A stretch of 64,000 nt of DNA from Haloferax denitrificans ATCC 35960 (lineage in GTDB: Archaea > Halobacteriota > Halobacteria > Halobacteriales > Haloferacaceae): positions 248,001 to 312,000 of the forward strand of contig NZ_AOLP01000019.1 of assembly GCF_000337795.1 (NCBI RefSeq), in the 5' to 3' direction. The first letter of the stretch is position 1. Every line of letters starts with the position of its first letter. The notes under the pieces are model-generated. The model saw only the letters and a list, made by a program, of their open reading frames with translations, was not told the DNA's origin and did no database searches. Made by a program: the position numbers and the translations under genes. This document shows, one piece after another, positions 25,944 to 37,169 of this stretch.

Positions 25944-27990
25944 CGGCCGCCGCCCCCGGTTCGACCGTCACGCGGACGGCGCTGTGTTTGTACTCGGGTA
26001 TCTTCGCGGTCGGGTCGAGCGCGTCGCCGGTCAGTCGGTTCACGAGCGGTTCCGCGTAGTGGAACGTGGCGAAGACGGTCCCGCGGCGGACGGCCGGCGT
26101 CACCTCGGCCGCGACCGCGATTTCGCCGCGGTCGTTTTCGACGCGGACGGTCGCCCCGTCTTCGATGCCGCGGGCGGCGGCGTCGTCGGGGTGAATCTGC
26201 AGGCTGTCCTCGCCGCGCATCCGCATCAGCACGCCCGAGCGGCGGGTGAGCGCGCCGCTGTTGAAGTGCTGGAGGACCCGCCCCGTCACGAGCACGAGTT
26301 CGCCGTCGGCGACGGGGTCCGCCGGGTCGACGTGTTCGACCGCCCGGAACGGGGCGGTCTTCGACCCCGATTCGAACGCGTCGGCGTGGAGGATTGCGGT
26401 CCCCTCGGTCGCGCCCTCGGGGAACGGCCAGCGCTGGCTCCCCGCGCCGATGCCGTCGTACGACATCCCGGCGTAGATGGGCGTCACCCGCCGGAGTTCG
26501 TCGAAGACGCCCTCGGGGGTCGCCGGCGCGTCGAGGCCGGCCACGCGGGCGGCGAACTCCCGGAGGATGTCGAGGTCGGCGCGGGCGTCGCCCGGCGGCG
26601 CGACGTTCCGGTTCATCCGGATGACCTGCCGGTCGGTGTTCGTCACCGTCCCCGACTTCTCGGCCCAGACGCTCCCGGGAAGCACCACGTCCGCGAACTC
26701 GACCGTCTCGGTCGGGAACACGTCGTGGACGACGCAGAAGTCGAGGGATTCGAACGCCTCGCGGACGCGGTTCGCGTTCGGCTCGGTCACGGCGGGGTTC
26801 TCGCCGAAGACGTAGGCCGCCCGCACCTCGTCGCCGAAGCGGTGGGTGGCTTCGACCTCCGTGAGCCCCGGCAGGGCGGGGGGTTCGAACCCCCACACGT
26901 CCGCGATGGCGGCTCGGGCGTCGTCGTCTGTGACGGGGCGGTACCCCGGCAGGACGTTCGGGAGCGCGCCCACGTCGCCCGCGCCCTGCACGTTGTTCTG
27001 CCCGCGGAGCGGATTGACGCCGGTGCCCGCCTTCCCGACGTTGCCGGTCAGCAGTGGGAGGTTGATGAGCGCCTGCACGTTGTCGGTGCCGCAGTGGTGC
27101 TGGCTCATCCCCATCCCGGTGAAGATGGCCGCGCGGCCGGCCTCGCCGTAGGCTCTCGCGGCGGCCCTGAGGTCCGCCGGGTCGACGCCCGCGCGCTCGG
27201 CCTCCGCGTCGATATCGAGCGCGGAGAGGGACTCGCGGAGCGCCTCGAACCCCGTGGTTCGCTCGGCGACGAACGCCTCGTCGACCAGTCCCTCCTCGAC
27301 GATGACGGCGGCCATCGCGTTGAGAAGCGGGATGTCGAACCCCGGCTTCACCGGGAGGTGGATGTCCGCCGCCTTCGTCGTCTGGTTCTCGCGGGGGTCG
27401 ACGTGAATCATCGTCGTCCCCGACTTGAGCGCCGGAAGCAGGTACGACCGGAAGATGACCGGGTGCTGTTCGGCGGGGTTCGCGCCGGTCACGAGGAACA
27501 CGTCGGCCTCGCCGAGGTCCGAAAGCGAGTTCGTCATCGCCCCCGCGCCGAAGCGGTCGCCCATCGCCGCCACCGTCGAGGCGTGACAGAGCCGCGCGCA
27601 GTTGTCGATGTTGTTCGTCCCGAGCGCCCGCGCCGTCTTCTGAAGCAGGTAGTTCTCCTCGTTCGTGCAGTTCGACGACGAGAAGAAGAACAGCGAGTCC
27701 GGGCCGTGGTCGGCGACGACGCGGGAGAACTCGCGTTCGATGCGGTCGAACGCCTCGTCCCACGTCGCCTCGACGAGCCGACCGTTCACTCGCACCAGCG
27801 GGGTGGTCAGCCGCTCGTCGTGCTCGACGACGTCCCACGCCGCGGCCCCCTTCGGACAGAGTTCGCCCCGCCTGTTGACCGGGCCGTTCCACCCGACTGC
27901 GCTCCCGCGGTCGGCGTCGTAGCGGATGCCACAGCCGACGCCGCAGTACGGACAGACGCTCTCGCTCGATGTCGCCACCCGTTTAGACAC
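25936..27990 (-). CDS. formate dehydrogenase-like molybdopterin oxidoreductase
   Basis: A 684-residue enzyme of the FdhF/NarB superfamily. The N-terminal [4Fe-4S] ligands are Cys13, Cys16, Cys20 and Cys45 (CPYCGVGC ... LCPKG). The metal ligand is Cys135 in NCARLCHASTV, where E. coli FdhF has selenocysteine. Guanine-dinucleotide binding regions follow, including the C-terminal molybdopterin-binding domain (HFNSGALTRRS, VFATFHYAEPLVN). There is no Tat signal, so it is cytoplasmic. The GTG at 27990 is chosen; GTG codons at 28005 and 27978 are alternatives. No beta/gamma subunit adjoins, so the electron acceptor is unknown. Confidence 0.88.
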   Translation of the reverse strand: MSKRVATSSESVCPYCGVGCGIRYDADRGSAVGWNGPVNRRGELCPKGAAAWDVVEHDERLTTPLVRVNGRLVEATWDEAFDRIEREFSRVVADHGPDSLFFFSSSNCTNEENYLLQKTARALGTNNIDNCARLCHASTVAAMGDRFGAGAMTNSLSDLGEADVFLVTGANPAEQHPVIFRSYLLPALKSGTTMIHVDPRENQTTKAADIHLPVKPGFDIPLLNAMAAVIVEEGLVDEAFVAERTTGFEALRESLSALDIDAEAERAGVDPADLRAAARAYGEAGRAAIFTGMGMSQHHCGTDNVQALINLPLLTGNVGKAGTGVNPLRGQNNVQGAGDVGALPNVLPGYRPVTDDDARAAIADVWGFEPPALPGLTEVEATHRFGDEVRAAYVFGENPAVTEPNANRVREAFESLDFCVVHDVFPTETVEFADVVLPGSVWAEKSGTVTNTDRQVIRMNRNVAPPGDARADLDILREFAARVAGLDAPATPEGVFDELRRVTPIYAGMSYDGIGAGSQRWPFPEGATEGTAILHADAFESGSKTAPFRAVEHVDPADPVADGELVLVTGRVLQHFNSGALTRRSGVLMRMRGEDSLQIHPDDAAARGIEDGATVRVENDRGEIAVAAEVTPAVRRGTVFATFHYAEPLVNRLTGDALDPTAKIPEYKHSAVRVTVEPGAAADD

Positions 27991-28073
27991 GCTGACACAC
28001 CACACACATGGTCGAACGTGCGACCCGAACGGTATTCATCGTACCGCCGACTGCGGCGGGGTGAAAATCGCCG

Positions 28074-30897
<2,824 letters not shown>

Positions 30898-30923
<26 letters not shown>

Positions 30924-31614
30924 GCGACCCGAGCGCGCCCATGAGTCGGTCGCGGTAGAGGTAGCCGAGGACCGAGGCGGCGAGCAACGCGCCCACGAAC
31001 ACCGAGGTGAGTTCGGCGTTGCCGTCGGCGGCGGCCGCGCCCGCGAGGTTCACGAGCAGGAAGCCGGGGAGCCGACCCACCGCCGCGACGAGAATTATCC
31101 TGCGGACCGGGATGTCGGTGAGACCGGCGGCGAAGCAGATGGCGTCGTCGGGGAGGCCGGGAACGAGAAAGACGAGAAAGAGGACGGCCAGCCCGTGGGT
31201 CTCCATCGCGTCGTCGAACACGGAGAGCGCGTCGGGCGTGACGACCCGCTCGACGTACGGGCGGCCGAGGAATCGCGCGAGACTCACCGCGAGCGCCGTC
31301 CCGAGGACGATGCCGACCATGCTGTAGACCGTCCCCCAGAGCGCGCCGAACAGGTAGCCGCTGGCGAACCCGAGCGCCTGCCCGGGGATGGGCGCGACGA
31401 TGACCTGCGCGATTTGCACGCCGACAAAAGCGAGGGGCGCGAGCGCTCCGAACCCGAGGAGCCACGCCCGAAGCGCCGTCGGGTCGGCGAGAAACGGGAA
31501 TCGGTCGACGAGCGTCGTTCCGACGAGCGCGACGACGGCCACGGCGACGACGGCGAGCGCGAGCGTCCGCCACCGGTCGCGCCGCGATTCGAACAGTTCG
31601 GGGACGGATAACAC
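30898..31614 (-). CDS. TVP38/TMEM64 (DedA-superfamily) membrane protein
   Basis: A 238-residue protein with five to six membrane helices. The family core is visible: IPGQALGFASGYLFGALWGTVY, then LFLVFLVPGLPDDAICFAAGL. Relatives scramble or flip lipids. Starts with GTG at 31614. Confidence 0.88.
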
Positions 31615-31767
31615 GGGTGGCTACTCGCACGCCGCGGGGAAAAGCCCGGCGCGACCCGCGACCCCGCCGGGACGCCGACGACACCGGCGGAACCGACAGA
31701 ATCGACGGCGACACCCGCCGCTTCCGCGAGAGCGCTTTTGTGCCAAGAAACCGTATAGATAATCGTT

Positions 31768-32208
31768 ATGGAAACGATTCTCGTCGCCGTCGACGGCTCC
31801 CCGCTGTCGAAGCGCGCGTTCGAACAGGCCCTCGCGCACGCCGACTCGACGGTCGTCGCCCTGCACGTCATCAACCCGGCCGACCCCGGCTACAGCGCCC
31901 CGTTCGACGCGGACATCAGCACGGAACCGCTCCACGGCACAGAGGAGTGGTACGAGCGAGCGCAGGAGCTCGCGGACGAAATCTTCGACGAACTCGCGGC
32001 GCTGGCCGACGGGAGCGAGGTGGCACTCAGGACCGAGACGCTCCGCGGCGACCCCGCGCGGACCATCGTCGACTTCGCGCGCCGGGAGGGCGTCGACGCG
32101 GTCTACCTCGGCGGTCACGGCCGCGCCGGCGAGACGGACCTGCTTTTCGGGAGCGTTGCCGAGTTGGTCGCCGGCCGCGCGCCGATGAGCGTGATGGTCG
32201 TTCGCTGA
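31768..32208 (+). CDS. universal stress protein (UspA family)
   Basis: A 146-residue Usp domain with the complete nucleotide loop: GGHGRAGETDLLFGS fits G-x2-G-x9-G-S. The opening ILVAVDGSPLSKRAFEQAL is typical. A TATA-like segment, gtatagataat, lies just before the ATG. Confidence 0.92.
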   Translation: METILVAVDGSPLSKRAFEQALAHADSTVVALHVINPADPGYSAPFDADISTEPLHGTEEWYERAQELADEIFDELAALADGSEVALRTETLRGDPARTIVDFARREGVDAVYLGGHGRAGETDLLFGSVAELVAGRAPMSVMVVR

Positions 32209-32272
32209 CGGTCGCGCTCGCGGCACGGTCGGTCGCTCCCCGGTCGGCCGGTCGGCCGCCGTTCCTGCCGAC

Positions 32273-32698
32273 TCACTCGTCGTCAGCCGGCGGCACGCAC
32301 AGCACCGGGACGTCCGAGAGCCTGACGACTCGCTCTGCGACGCTTCCAAGCAGGTATCGCTCCAGCCCGCTCGTCCCGTGGGTCCCCATCACCACGAGGT
32401 CGATGTCGCGCGCTTCGCCGTAGTCGATGATGACCTCGTGCGGCAGGCCGACGCGAATCTCCGTCTCGACGGGCACGTCGCGGTCGGCGGCACGCGCGGC
32501 GATGTCGCCGACCGCCGACTCCCCGCGCGTCTGCGAATCGTCGTCGTCGACGGGCGCGTCCGCGTGGCCGGTTCGAACGTCGACGACGTAGAGGACGTGC
32601 AGGGCGGCCCCGTAGGTCGCCGCGAGGTCGACCGCGTACTCGGCCGCGCGGGTCGCGTGGGCGCTGCCGTCGGTGGGGACGAGGATGTGGTCGAACAT
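32273..32698 (-). CDS. universal stress protein (UspA family)
   Basis: A 141-residue Usp domain with the canonical loop GTHGTSGLERYLLGS. ATG 32698 (MFDHILVPTDGSA) is chosen because the conserved first strand begins there. It is convergent with the preceding Usp gene, the two stops being about 65 bases apart. Confidence 0.92.
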   Translation of the reverse strand: MFDHILVPTDGSAHATRAAEYAVDLAATYGAALHVLYVVDVRTGHADAPVDDDDSQTRGESAVGDIAARAADRDVPVETEIRVGLPHEVIIDYGEARDIDLVVMGTHGTSGLERYLLGSVAERVVRLSDVPVLCVPPADDE

Positions 32699-32891
32699 GT
32701 CGTCACAGACGCGCGCCGAGCGAATAAAACCGAACCCGGCCCACCCCGCCTCGCACCGACCTCCCGCTCGCACCCCGCACCGACCGCACCCGTCGGTCGC
32801 GCTCGCTCGCGTTCCCGATTCCCGGCCGTCGGGAAGGATACGCTCGCCTTATGCCCGAATCGGGCGTACTCTCTACCGGGTGGTGAGGAGC

Positions 32892-33362
32892 ATGCAGACC
32901 GACGGCGAACGGAGGGTAGAACTGTGGATTCGGCCGATTCGAGACGGCCTCGGTGAGGAACACCAAGCGCTGATCGTCCGACTCGAACGACTCGCAGACG
33001 GGGGGTTCGTCGACGACGTGTGCGTCCGGACGTGGGGGCGGAACGTGGACGTGGAGTCCGACCTCGCACCGACGAAGCGAGACGCCGTCGTCCGCGAGCG
33101 ACTCGCCGAGTGTCGCCACTGGGCGCGAACGAAGGGGGTCGCGCTCCCGACGCTCGACAAGCGGGCGACGGTCGGCTCCGGTCGAATGGGCCCCGAACAC
33201 GACGCGGTCGTCCTCCCGCGGACGCTGGGCATCGTCTTCCGGGGCGACGAAATCGAGGCCGTCTTCCCCCACGAACGAGCCGATGGGGCTCGGACGTTCG
33301 CCGACTGGGTCGAGACCGCGGAGTCGTTCCTCGGCATCGACCACGAACACGTCGAGGTGTGA
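32892..33362 (+). CDS. haloarchaeal protein of unknown function
   Basis: A 156-residue soluble protein beginning MQTDGERRVELWIRP. A ferredoxin-like alpha/beta first half (VELWIRPIRDGLGEEHQALIV ... FVDDVCVRTWG) is followed by a beta-rich second half (VVLPRTLGIVFRGDEIEAVFPH). I do not recognise a family. The ATG at 32892 gives the acidic composition expected; longer starts add basic residues. Confidence 0.7.
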   Translation: MQTDGERRVELWIRPIRDGLGEEHQALIVRLERLADGGFVDDVCVRTWGRNVDVESDLAPTKRDAVVRERLAECRHWARTKGVALPTLDKRATVGSGRMGPEHDAVVLPRTLGIVFRGDEIEAVFPHERADGARTFADWVETAESFLGIDHEHVEV

Positions 33363-33564
33363 TTCGAGTCCGAATCGCCGCCCCGAACACACGGCGAATC
33401 GGGGGACGAATCGGAGAACAGGGATTTTTCGAGCGCCGAGCGTTTTTCGAACGTCGAACGTCGAACGCCGCGAGCGGCGCGCCCGCCCGAGAGATGACAC
33501 GCCGCGTCCGCGGAGCCCTGCGGCGAAGCGTCACCCTTACTCGGGACCGCGCAGTGGTGGAGAT
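33363..33564. other. intergenic gap with short direct repeats
   Basis: No gene seen. Around 33450-33472 the heptamer cgaacgt is repeated (cgaacgtcgaacgtcgaacg), and GC-rich direct repeats follow. A possible promoter for the methyltransferase gene was not recognised. Confidence 0.35.
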
Positions 33565-34551
33565 ATGAACGTCCCCTGCGTCCGCGTGCCCCGCGAGTCG
33601 GGCGAGGCGGCGCGCCGACGCCTCGCCGACGCCGGCCTGCTCGACCACGACCACGAGATTACCGTCGCCGAGGGGACGCTCTACATCCCCGTCGTCGACG
33701 CCGACGCCGTCCCCGACGACTTGGCGGTCGTCGACTACGAACCGCCCGCCCGCGAGACGCAGACCACGCCAGCCGACCTGCTCGGCTTCGAACCCTCCTA
33801 CGAGCGCCTCGGCGACATCGTCATCCTCGACGAGGACGACCCCGACCGCGCCCACGAGATTGCCGACGCCATCGTCGACTCCGACCTCAAAGCCGAGACG
33901 GTCGTCAACCGCGCCTCGAAGGTCAAAGGCGAACTCCGCGTCCGCGACTGGGACGTGCTCGTCGGCGAGTCGACCGAGACGGTCCACCGCGAGTACGGCC
34001 ACGAGTTCCGCCTCGACATCGACACCGTCTACTTCTCCCCTCGACTGGCCACCGAGCGCCACCGCGTCGTCGAGGAGATTCGCGAGGGCGAGCACGTCTT
34101 CGATATGTTCGCCGGGGTCGGTCCGTTCGCCGTCCCCGCCGCCGCCGCGGGCGCGGAAGTCGTCGCCTGCGACCTCAACGAGGCGGCCGTCGCGTTCCTC
34201 CGCGAGAACGCCGCGCGGAACGACGTGGCCGACCGACTCACCGCGATTCACGGCGACGTACGGGAGGTCGCCGCCGACTACGAGGGCTGGGCCGACCGGC
34301 TCATCATGAACCTCCCGCACAGCGCCAGCGACTTCCTCGACACCGCCGTCCGCCTCGCGGGCGACGACTGCGTGATTCACCTCTACGACATCCAACACGA
34401 GGACGACCCGTTCGGCCCGGGACTCGCCGCCGTCCGCGCCGCCGCCGAACCGGCCTACGAGGTCACGGTCGTGAACGAACACGTCGTCCGGTCGTACGCC
34501 CCCCACGAGTACAACGTCTGTCTCGACGTTCGCCTGACGAAGCGGGCGTGA
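33565..34551 (+). CDS. trm5: tRNA (guanine37-N1)-methyltransferase, Trm5 family
   Basis: A 328-residue SAM-dependent enzyme making m1G37 next to the anticodon. The N-terminal domain (about 1-110) is the Trm5 D1/D2 region with ELRVRDWDVLVGE. The catalytic domain has YFSPRLATERHRV, SAM motif DMFAGVGPFAVPAA, motif VACDLNEAAV and the NLP motif NLPHSASDF. Archaeal paralogues that make wyosine derivatives (Taw2/Trm5a) are close, so the exact product is inferred. Confidence 0.9.
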   Translation: MNVPCVRVPRESGEAARRRLADAGLLDHDHEITVAEGTLYIPVVDADAVPDDLAVVDYEPPARETQTTPADLLGFEPSYERLGDIVILDEDDPDRAHEIADAIVDSDLKAETVVNRASKVKGELRVRDWDVLVGESTETVHREYGHEFRLDIDTVYFSPRLATERHRVVEEIREGEHVFDMFAGVGPFAVPAAAAGAEVVACDLNEAAVAFLRENAARNDVADRLTAIHGDVREVAADYEGWADRLIMNLPHSASDFLDTAVRLAGDDCVIHLYDIQHEDDPFGPGLAAVRAAAEPAYEVTVVNEHVVRSYAPHEYNVCLDVRLTKRA

Positions 34552-34643
34552 GCGGGGTGGTGGCGACCGGCAGACACCGGGTTGATTCGCAAGTCTTAAT
34601 TACGTAACCGGGGTACGGAAGAATGCGTTCGAAAGCCCACCGC

Positions 34644-34716
34644 GCCGGTGTAGCTCAGCTGGCAGAGCGATTCCTTCGTAAGGAATAGGCCGAGGGTTCA
34701 AATCCCTCCACCGGCT
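34644..34716 (+). tRNA. tRNA-Thr (anticodon CGT)
   Basis: A 73-nt cloverleaf. The acceptor stem is gccggtg/caccggc, the D stem gctc/gagc, and the anticodon stem attcc/ggaat around loop ttcgtaa with anticodon cgt. The T arm is gaggg-ttcaaat-ccctc and the discriminator base is t. It reads ACG threonine codons. There is no intron and no encoded CCA. A TATA-like cttaatta lies at 34593-34600. Its 3' end is copied about 100 bp downstream. Confidence 0.95.
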
Positions 34717-34819
34717 CTTTCTGTCGAACGAAGTGAGACGAAGAGCCCTGCGTGGAGGATTTGAAGCAGGGAGCAACGCGGAGCGTTGCGAGTGAGGTTC
34801 ACAATCCCCTCCACCGGCT
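34704..34819 (+). repeat. direct repeat of the tRNA-Thr 3' end, possible attachment-site scar
   Basis: The last 13 bases of the tRNA (34704-34716, ccctccaccggct) recur exactly at 34807-34819, and the match extends weakly upstream (ttcaaat versus ttcacaat). Between them lies a perfect hairpin, gcaacgc/gcgttgc at 34773-34789. Tyrosine integrases commonly leave tRNA 3'-end copies at island borders. No integrase gene is seen here. Confidence 0.6.
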
Positions 34820-34967
34820 TCTACTGATTCCTTCATCATCTCGGAACTCAACCCCGGAGACGAAGGCCACCGGCGTTGGGGTGGTCTCGCGCGACTGCCC
34901 CGCGTGCGAGAGCGAGACCTGATTTTGGCGGACGTTCCTCTTTAATCCCACAAGAGACCCTCAGAAA
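34717..34967. other. spacer between tRNA-Thr and the low-GC island
   Basis: No gene is seen. It contains the second copy of the tRNA 3' end and the hairpin noted above. GC falls toward its right end as the island begins. Confidence 0.4.
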
Positions 34968-35906
34968 CTAGTTTTCTGACCCACCATTCGTCTCTGTCGC
35001 TTGAGCAAACTCACCCAGACTCATCTGGCTTGCCTCATCCCCGTCAAGATAATCTCTCACTCGAGTCTGTTCCAGTCTCGTTTGGACCTGCAATAAATTC
35101 CCGAGATGATGGGTGCCGAACACAAACATCCCATCAGTGTTCTGCCGGCAGCCCCCAATCTTTCTCAAAAATCGTAATGCATCCCGAACTTTCTCGAGTG
35201 GAATCTCCCTATGACGGTAGCGTTCTATGACATCCGACGGTGAGATCGCGATTCGGTCGTCCTTCCCCAAATTATTCAAAACAAGGTCATGTGCGATAGA
35301 ATACGCAAGTATCTCTCGATTCGCGTTCTCAGTCAGGTAGATTTTCTTATCAACTAACTTCGGGAGTCGGATGCCTTCGCGAAGAAGTGAGTCAAGATCA
35401 CTACTCTCAAATCCACCTTCCTCAAGTTTAAGTACACCCCCTTTGCCTTGAGAAAGAACAGTACAGTACTGGCTTAGTTCGTTTAGTGCATTCAAGCAAC
35501 CTGGAGCAGTTCGACACTCATCGAGGAAGTCAGAATAGTAGACGATAACTGGCTCAACACTGCTCAGGTTGTTTGGATCGAACTGTCCTTCAAACTCGGC
35601 ATCGCGAAGGAAATCAACTACACTCTCGTAACTGAGGTCGTCACACCGCTCCATCTGCTGAATATCTCGGTTGTTGATATTCGTTCCAGACTTGATCTCA
35701 ATCAGAAGAGCGGTTTCACCATCGAACAGCACGAAGTCGGGTTCGGTTTCGATTTGTCGACGAGAGTCGGCAACCGTGACAAAATTCCCGACAAGCCGAT
35801 AGCCTAAATCGAACAGCGCTTTGTGACCCAAGAGCCCATCGAAAGAACTGAAGAAGAGATTGTAGGAATCAACCTCACGCTGCTGTTTGGCCCACTGTTC
35901 GGTCAT
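34968..35906 (-). CDS. PD-(D/E)XK nuclease-like protein with C-terminal helical/winged domain
   Basis: A 312-residue protein from a low-GC island. An N-terminal restriction-endonuclease-like core is suggested by TEPDFVLFDGETALLIEIKSG, where Asp57, Glu70 and Lys72 form the PD-x12-E-I-K active-site pattern. A charged helical middle follows, then a probable winged helix at about 225-275 (SPSDVIERYRHREIPLEKVR, FLRKIGG). It follows the partner gene with a one-base gap, so the two form an operon. GC is about 45% in sampled lines against about 70% around. No known restriction or defence family is recognised; nuclease function is inferred from the motif. Confidence 0.75.
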   Translation of the reverse strand: MTEQWAKQQREVDSYNLFFSSFDGLLGHKALFDLGYRLVGNFVTVADSRRQIETEPDFVLFDGETALLIEIKSGTNINNRDIQQMERCDDLSYESVVDFLRDAEFEGQFDPNNLSSVEPVIVYYSDFLDECRTAPGCLNALNELSQYCTVLSQGKGGVLKLEEGGFESSDLDSLLREGIRLPKLVDKKIYLTENANREILAYSIAHDLVLNNLGKDDRIAISPSDVIERYRHREIPLEKVRDALRFLRKIGGCRQNTDGMFVFGTHHLGNLLQVQTRLEQTRVRDYLDGDEASQMSLGEFAQATETNGGSEN

Positions 35907-35907
35907 C

Positions 35908-37059
35908 TTACGCCTTCAGCCTCCGAGAGTTCTTTTCTAGGGAATATGTCGAGTCGAACTCTTCAAACACTAAGCTACAGAAATCGCGGAACGTAGTAGA
36001 TGTGGTATTCTCTTTTGCGTGGAGATAGATATCTTCATCTTCAACCGTGATCTCAAACGGCTCACCGGTGTCTTTGTCGAAGACGAAGTAATTACCGTGC
36101 TCCCAGACAGAATATTCGTATCTCCGTTTGTGGTCAAGAATACGTTCCTCAAGGAAATCCGCCGTATCTTGCTCCAGTGAGTAGTCCTCTGAATCGTCAA
36201 TCAGTCTAAGCGTGGTTCCTCCTTCGATTGTGAAACCGTTTTTGAACGTCTCTCGAGTCGGCCTGTGCTTAACCTTGTAATTCTGTTCGTCGTGCGCTTC
36301 AAACCCTTTCGAGAGTTCTTCAAGTGTCTGTGCACCACGCTCTTCCGAACCAGGGCGAACACTGGAGAACGTGAAGTGACCCTCTTGTGCAACTGAACTC
36401 CGAACAGCTGCCTCCGGACTATTTCGTTGGTTGAATTCCAACCTTGTCGGCTTCGCGTCGAAAACGTTCTCGACTTTTTCGAGATCTTCGTCCGTCCCAC
36501 CATGGAAGCGGATACTGGCTCGCTTGTCCGTCTTGTACGAATGGTACTTCGCCGTAAACCCTGCAACTGATGTCCCATACAAATCCGCAACGATATCTTC
36601 TAAATCAGACGGTGTGAGAAAGACTCGCTCTAGAGACGGAAGATACTGGATGAGCTTCTCAACGGTCTTTTCGGTCCACTTCCGGCGTTCCGCAGTAATG
36701 ACACGGAGGTAATCACCATCGTCAACGAAGACAAATTGGTCCGTACGTGCTCGTTTTGGTGTGTCGATTTCGACATACGAGACAGAGTCTCCGAGGCGCT
36801 CTTCGTGAAAATTGTGCTCAGTAATATATCGCTGAATGTACTCGGAAAGACCCTCTCTCTGGGAAAGGTGTTCAATCTCGTCGGTTAGTGAACCTAATTT
36901 AAGCCCATGATTGTTTGCGAGGAAGATCTTGACCTGTGTTTTTCGTTGGCCACGGTCTTTCTCATCTTCAATCTCCTCGTCTGTCCGTGTGATATAATCA
37001 ATGAACAGCGAGATAATCTCGTCTGTATCACCGGACAGTTCATTTGGGTCGAATTTCAT
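35908..37059 (-). CDS. unknown protein, partner of the PD-(D/E)XK-like gene
   Basis: A 383-residue acidic, soluble protein in the same low-GC operon. The N-terminal 90 residues are helical and charged. Residues about 90-200 look alpha/beta (SVSYVEIDTP, QFVFVDDGDYLRVITAERR, LERVFLTPSDLEDIVADLYG). A beta-rich stretch about 180-300 contains ASIRFHGGTDEDLEKVENVF, and the C-terminus has YSVWEHGNYFVFDKDTGEPF. No catalytic motif, membrane segment or Cys cluster is seen. It may sense a signal or bind nucleic acid for the nuclease partner; that is speculation. Confidence 0.7.
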   Translation of the reverse strand: MKFDPNELSGDTDEIISLFIDYITRTDEEIEDEKDRGQRKTQVKIFLANNHGLKLGSLTDEIEHLSQREGLSEYIQRYITEHNFHEERLGDSVSYVEIDTPKRARTDQFVFVDDGDYLRVITAERRKWTEKTVEKLIQYLPSLERVFLTPSDLEDIVADLYGTSVAGFTAKYHSYKTDKRASIRFHGGTDEDLEKVENVFDAKPTRLEFNQRNSPEAAVRSSVAQEGHFTFSSVRPGSEERGAQTLEELSKGFEAHDEQNYKVKHRPTRETFKNGFTIEGGTTLRLIDDSEDYSLEQDTADFLEERILDHKRRYEYSVWEHGNYFVFDKDTGEPFEITVEDEDIYLHAKENTTSTTFRDFCSLVFEEFDSTYSLEKNSRRLKA

Positions 37060-37105
37060 GGCTCACGGGCCTCTCTAATAAATGCTCTTGCCAAGGCTTC
37101 AGTTC

Positions 37106-37122
37106 GAAGAAATTAAAATTTA
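37106..37122 (-). promoter_or_regulatory. AT-rich promoter of the low-GC island operon
   Basis: On the minus strand aaattttaatttctt forms a TATA-like element about 55 nt before the ATG at 37059, predicting a leader near 25-30 nt. Confidence 0.4.
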
Positions 37123-37169
37123 CCGATGAATTGAGAATCGGTAGCGACCAAGTCATATCTAACCTGACG

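Noticed and set aside
33420-33500. Short repeats of cgaacgt as a regulatory array
   Set aside because: Only about three irregular copies occur, in a sequence type common in this GC-rich DNA.
34600-34851. Open frame across tRNA-Thr on the minus strand
   Set aside because: It reads through a clear tRNA cloverleaf and its duplicated 3' end; such frames over haloarchaeal tRNAs are artefacts.
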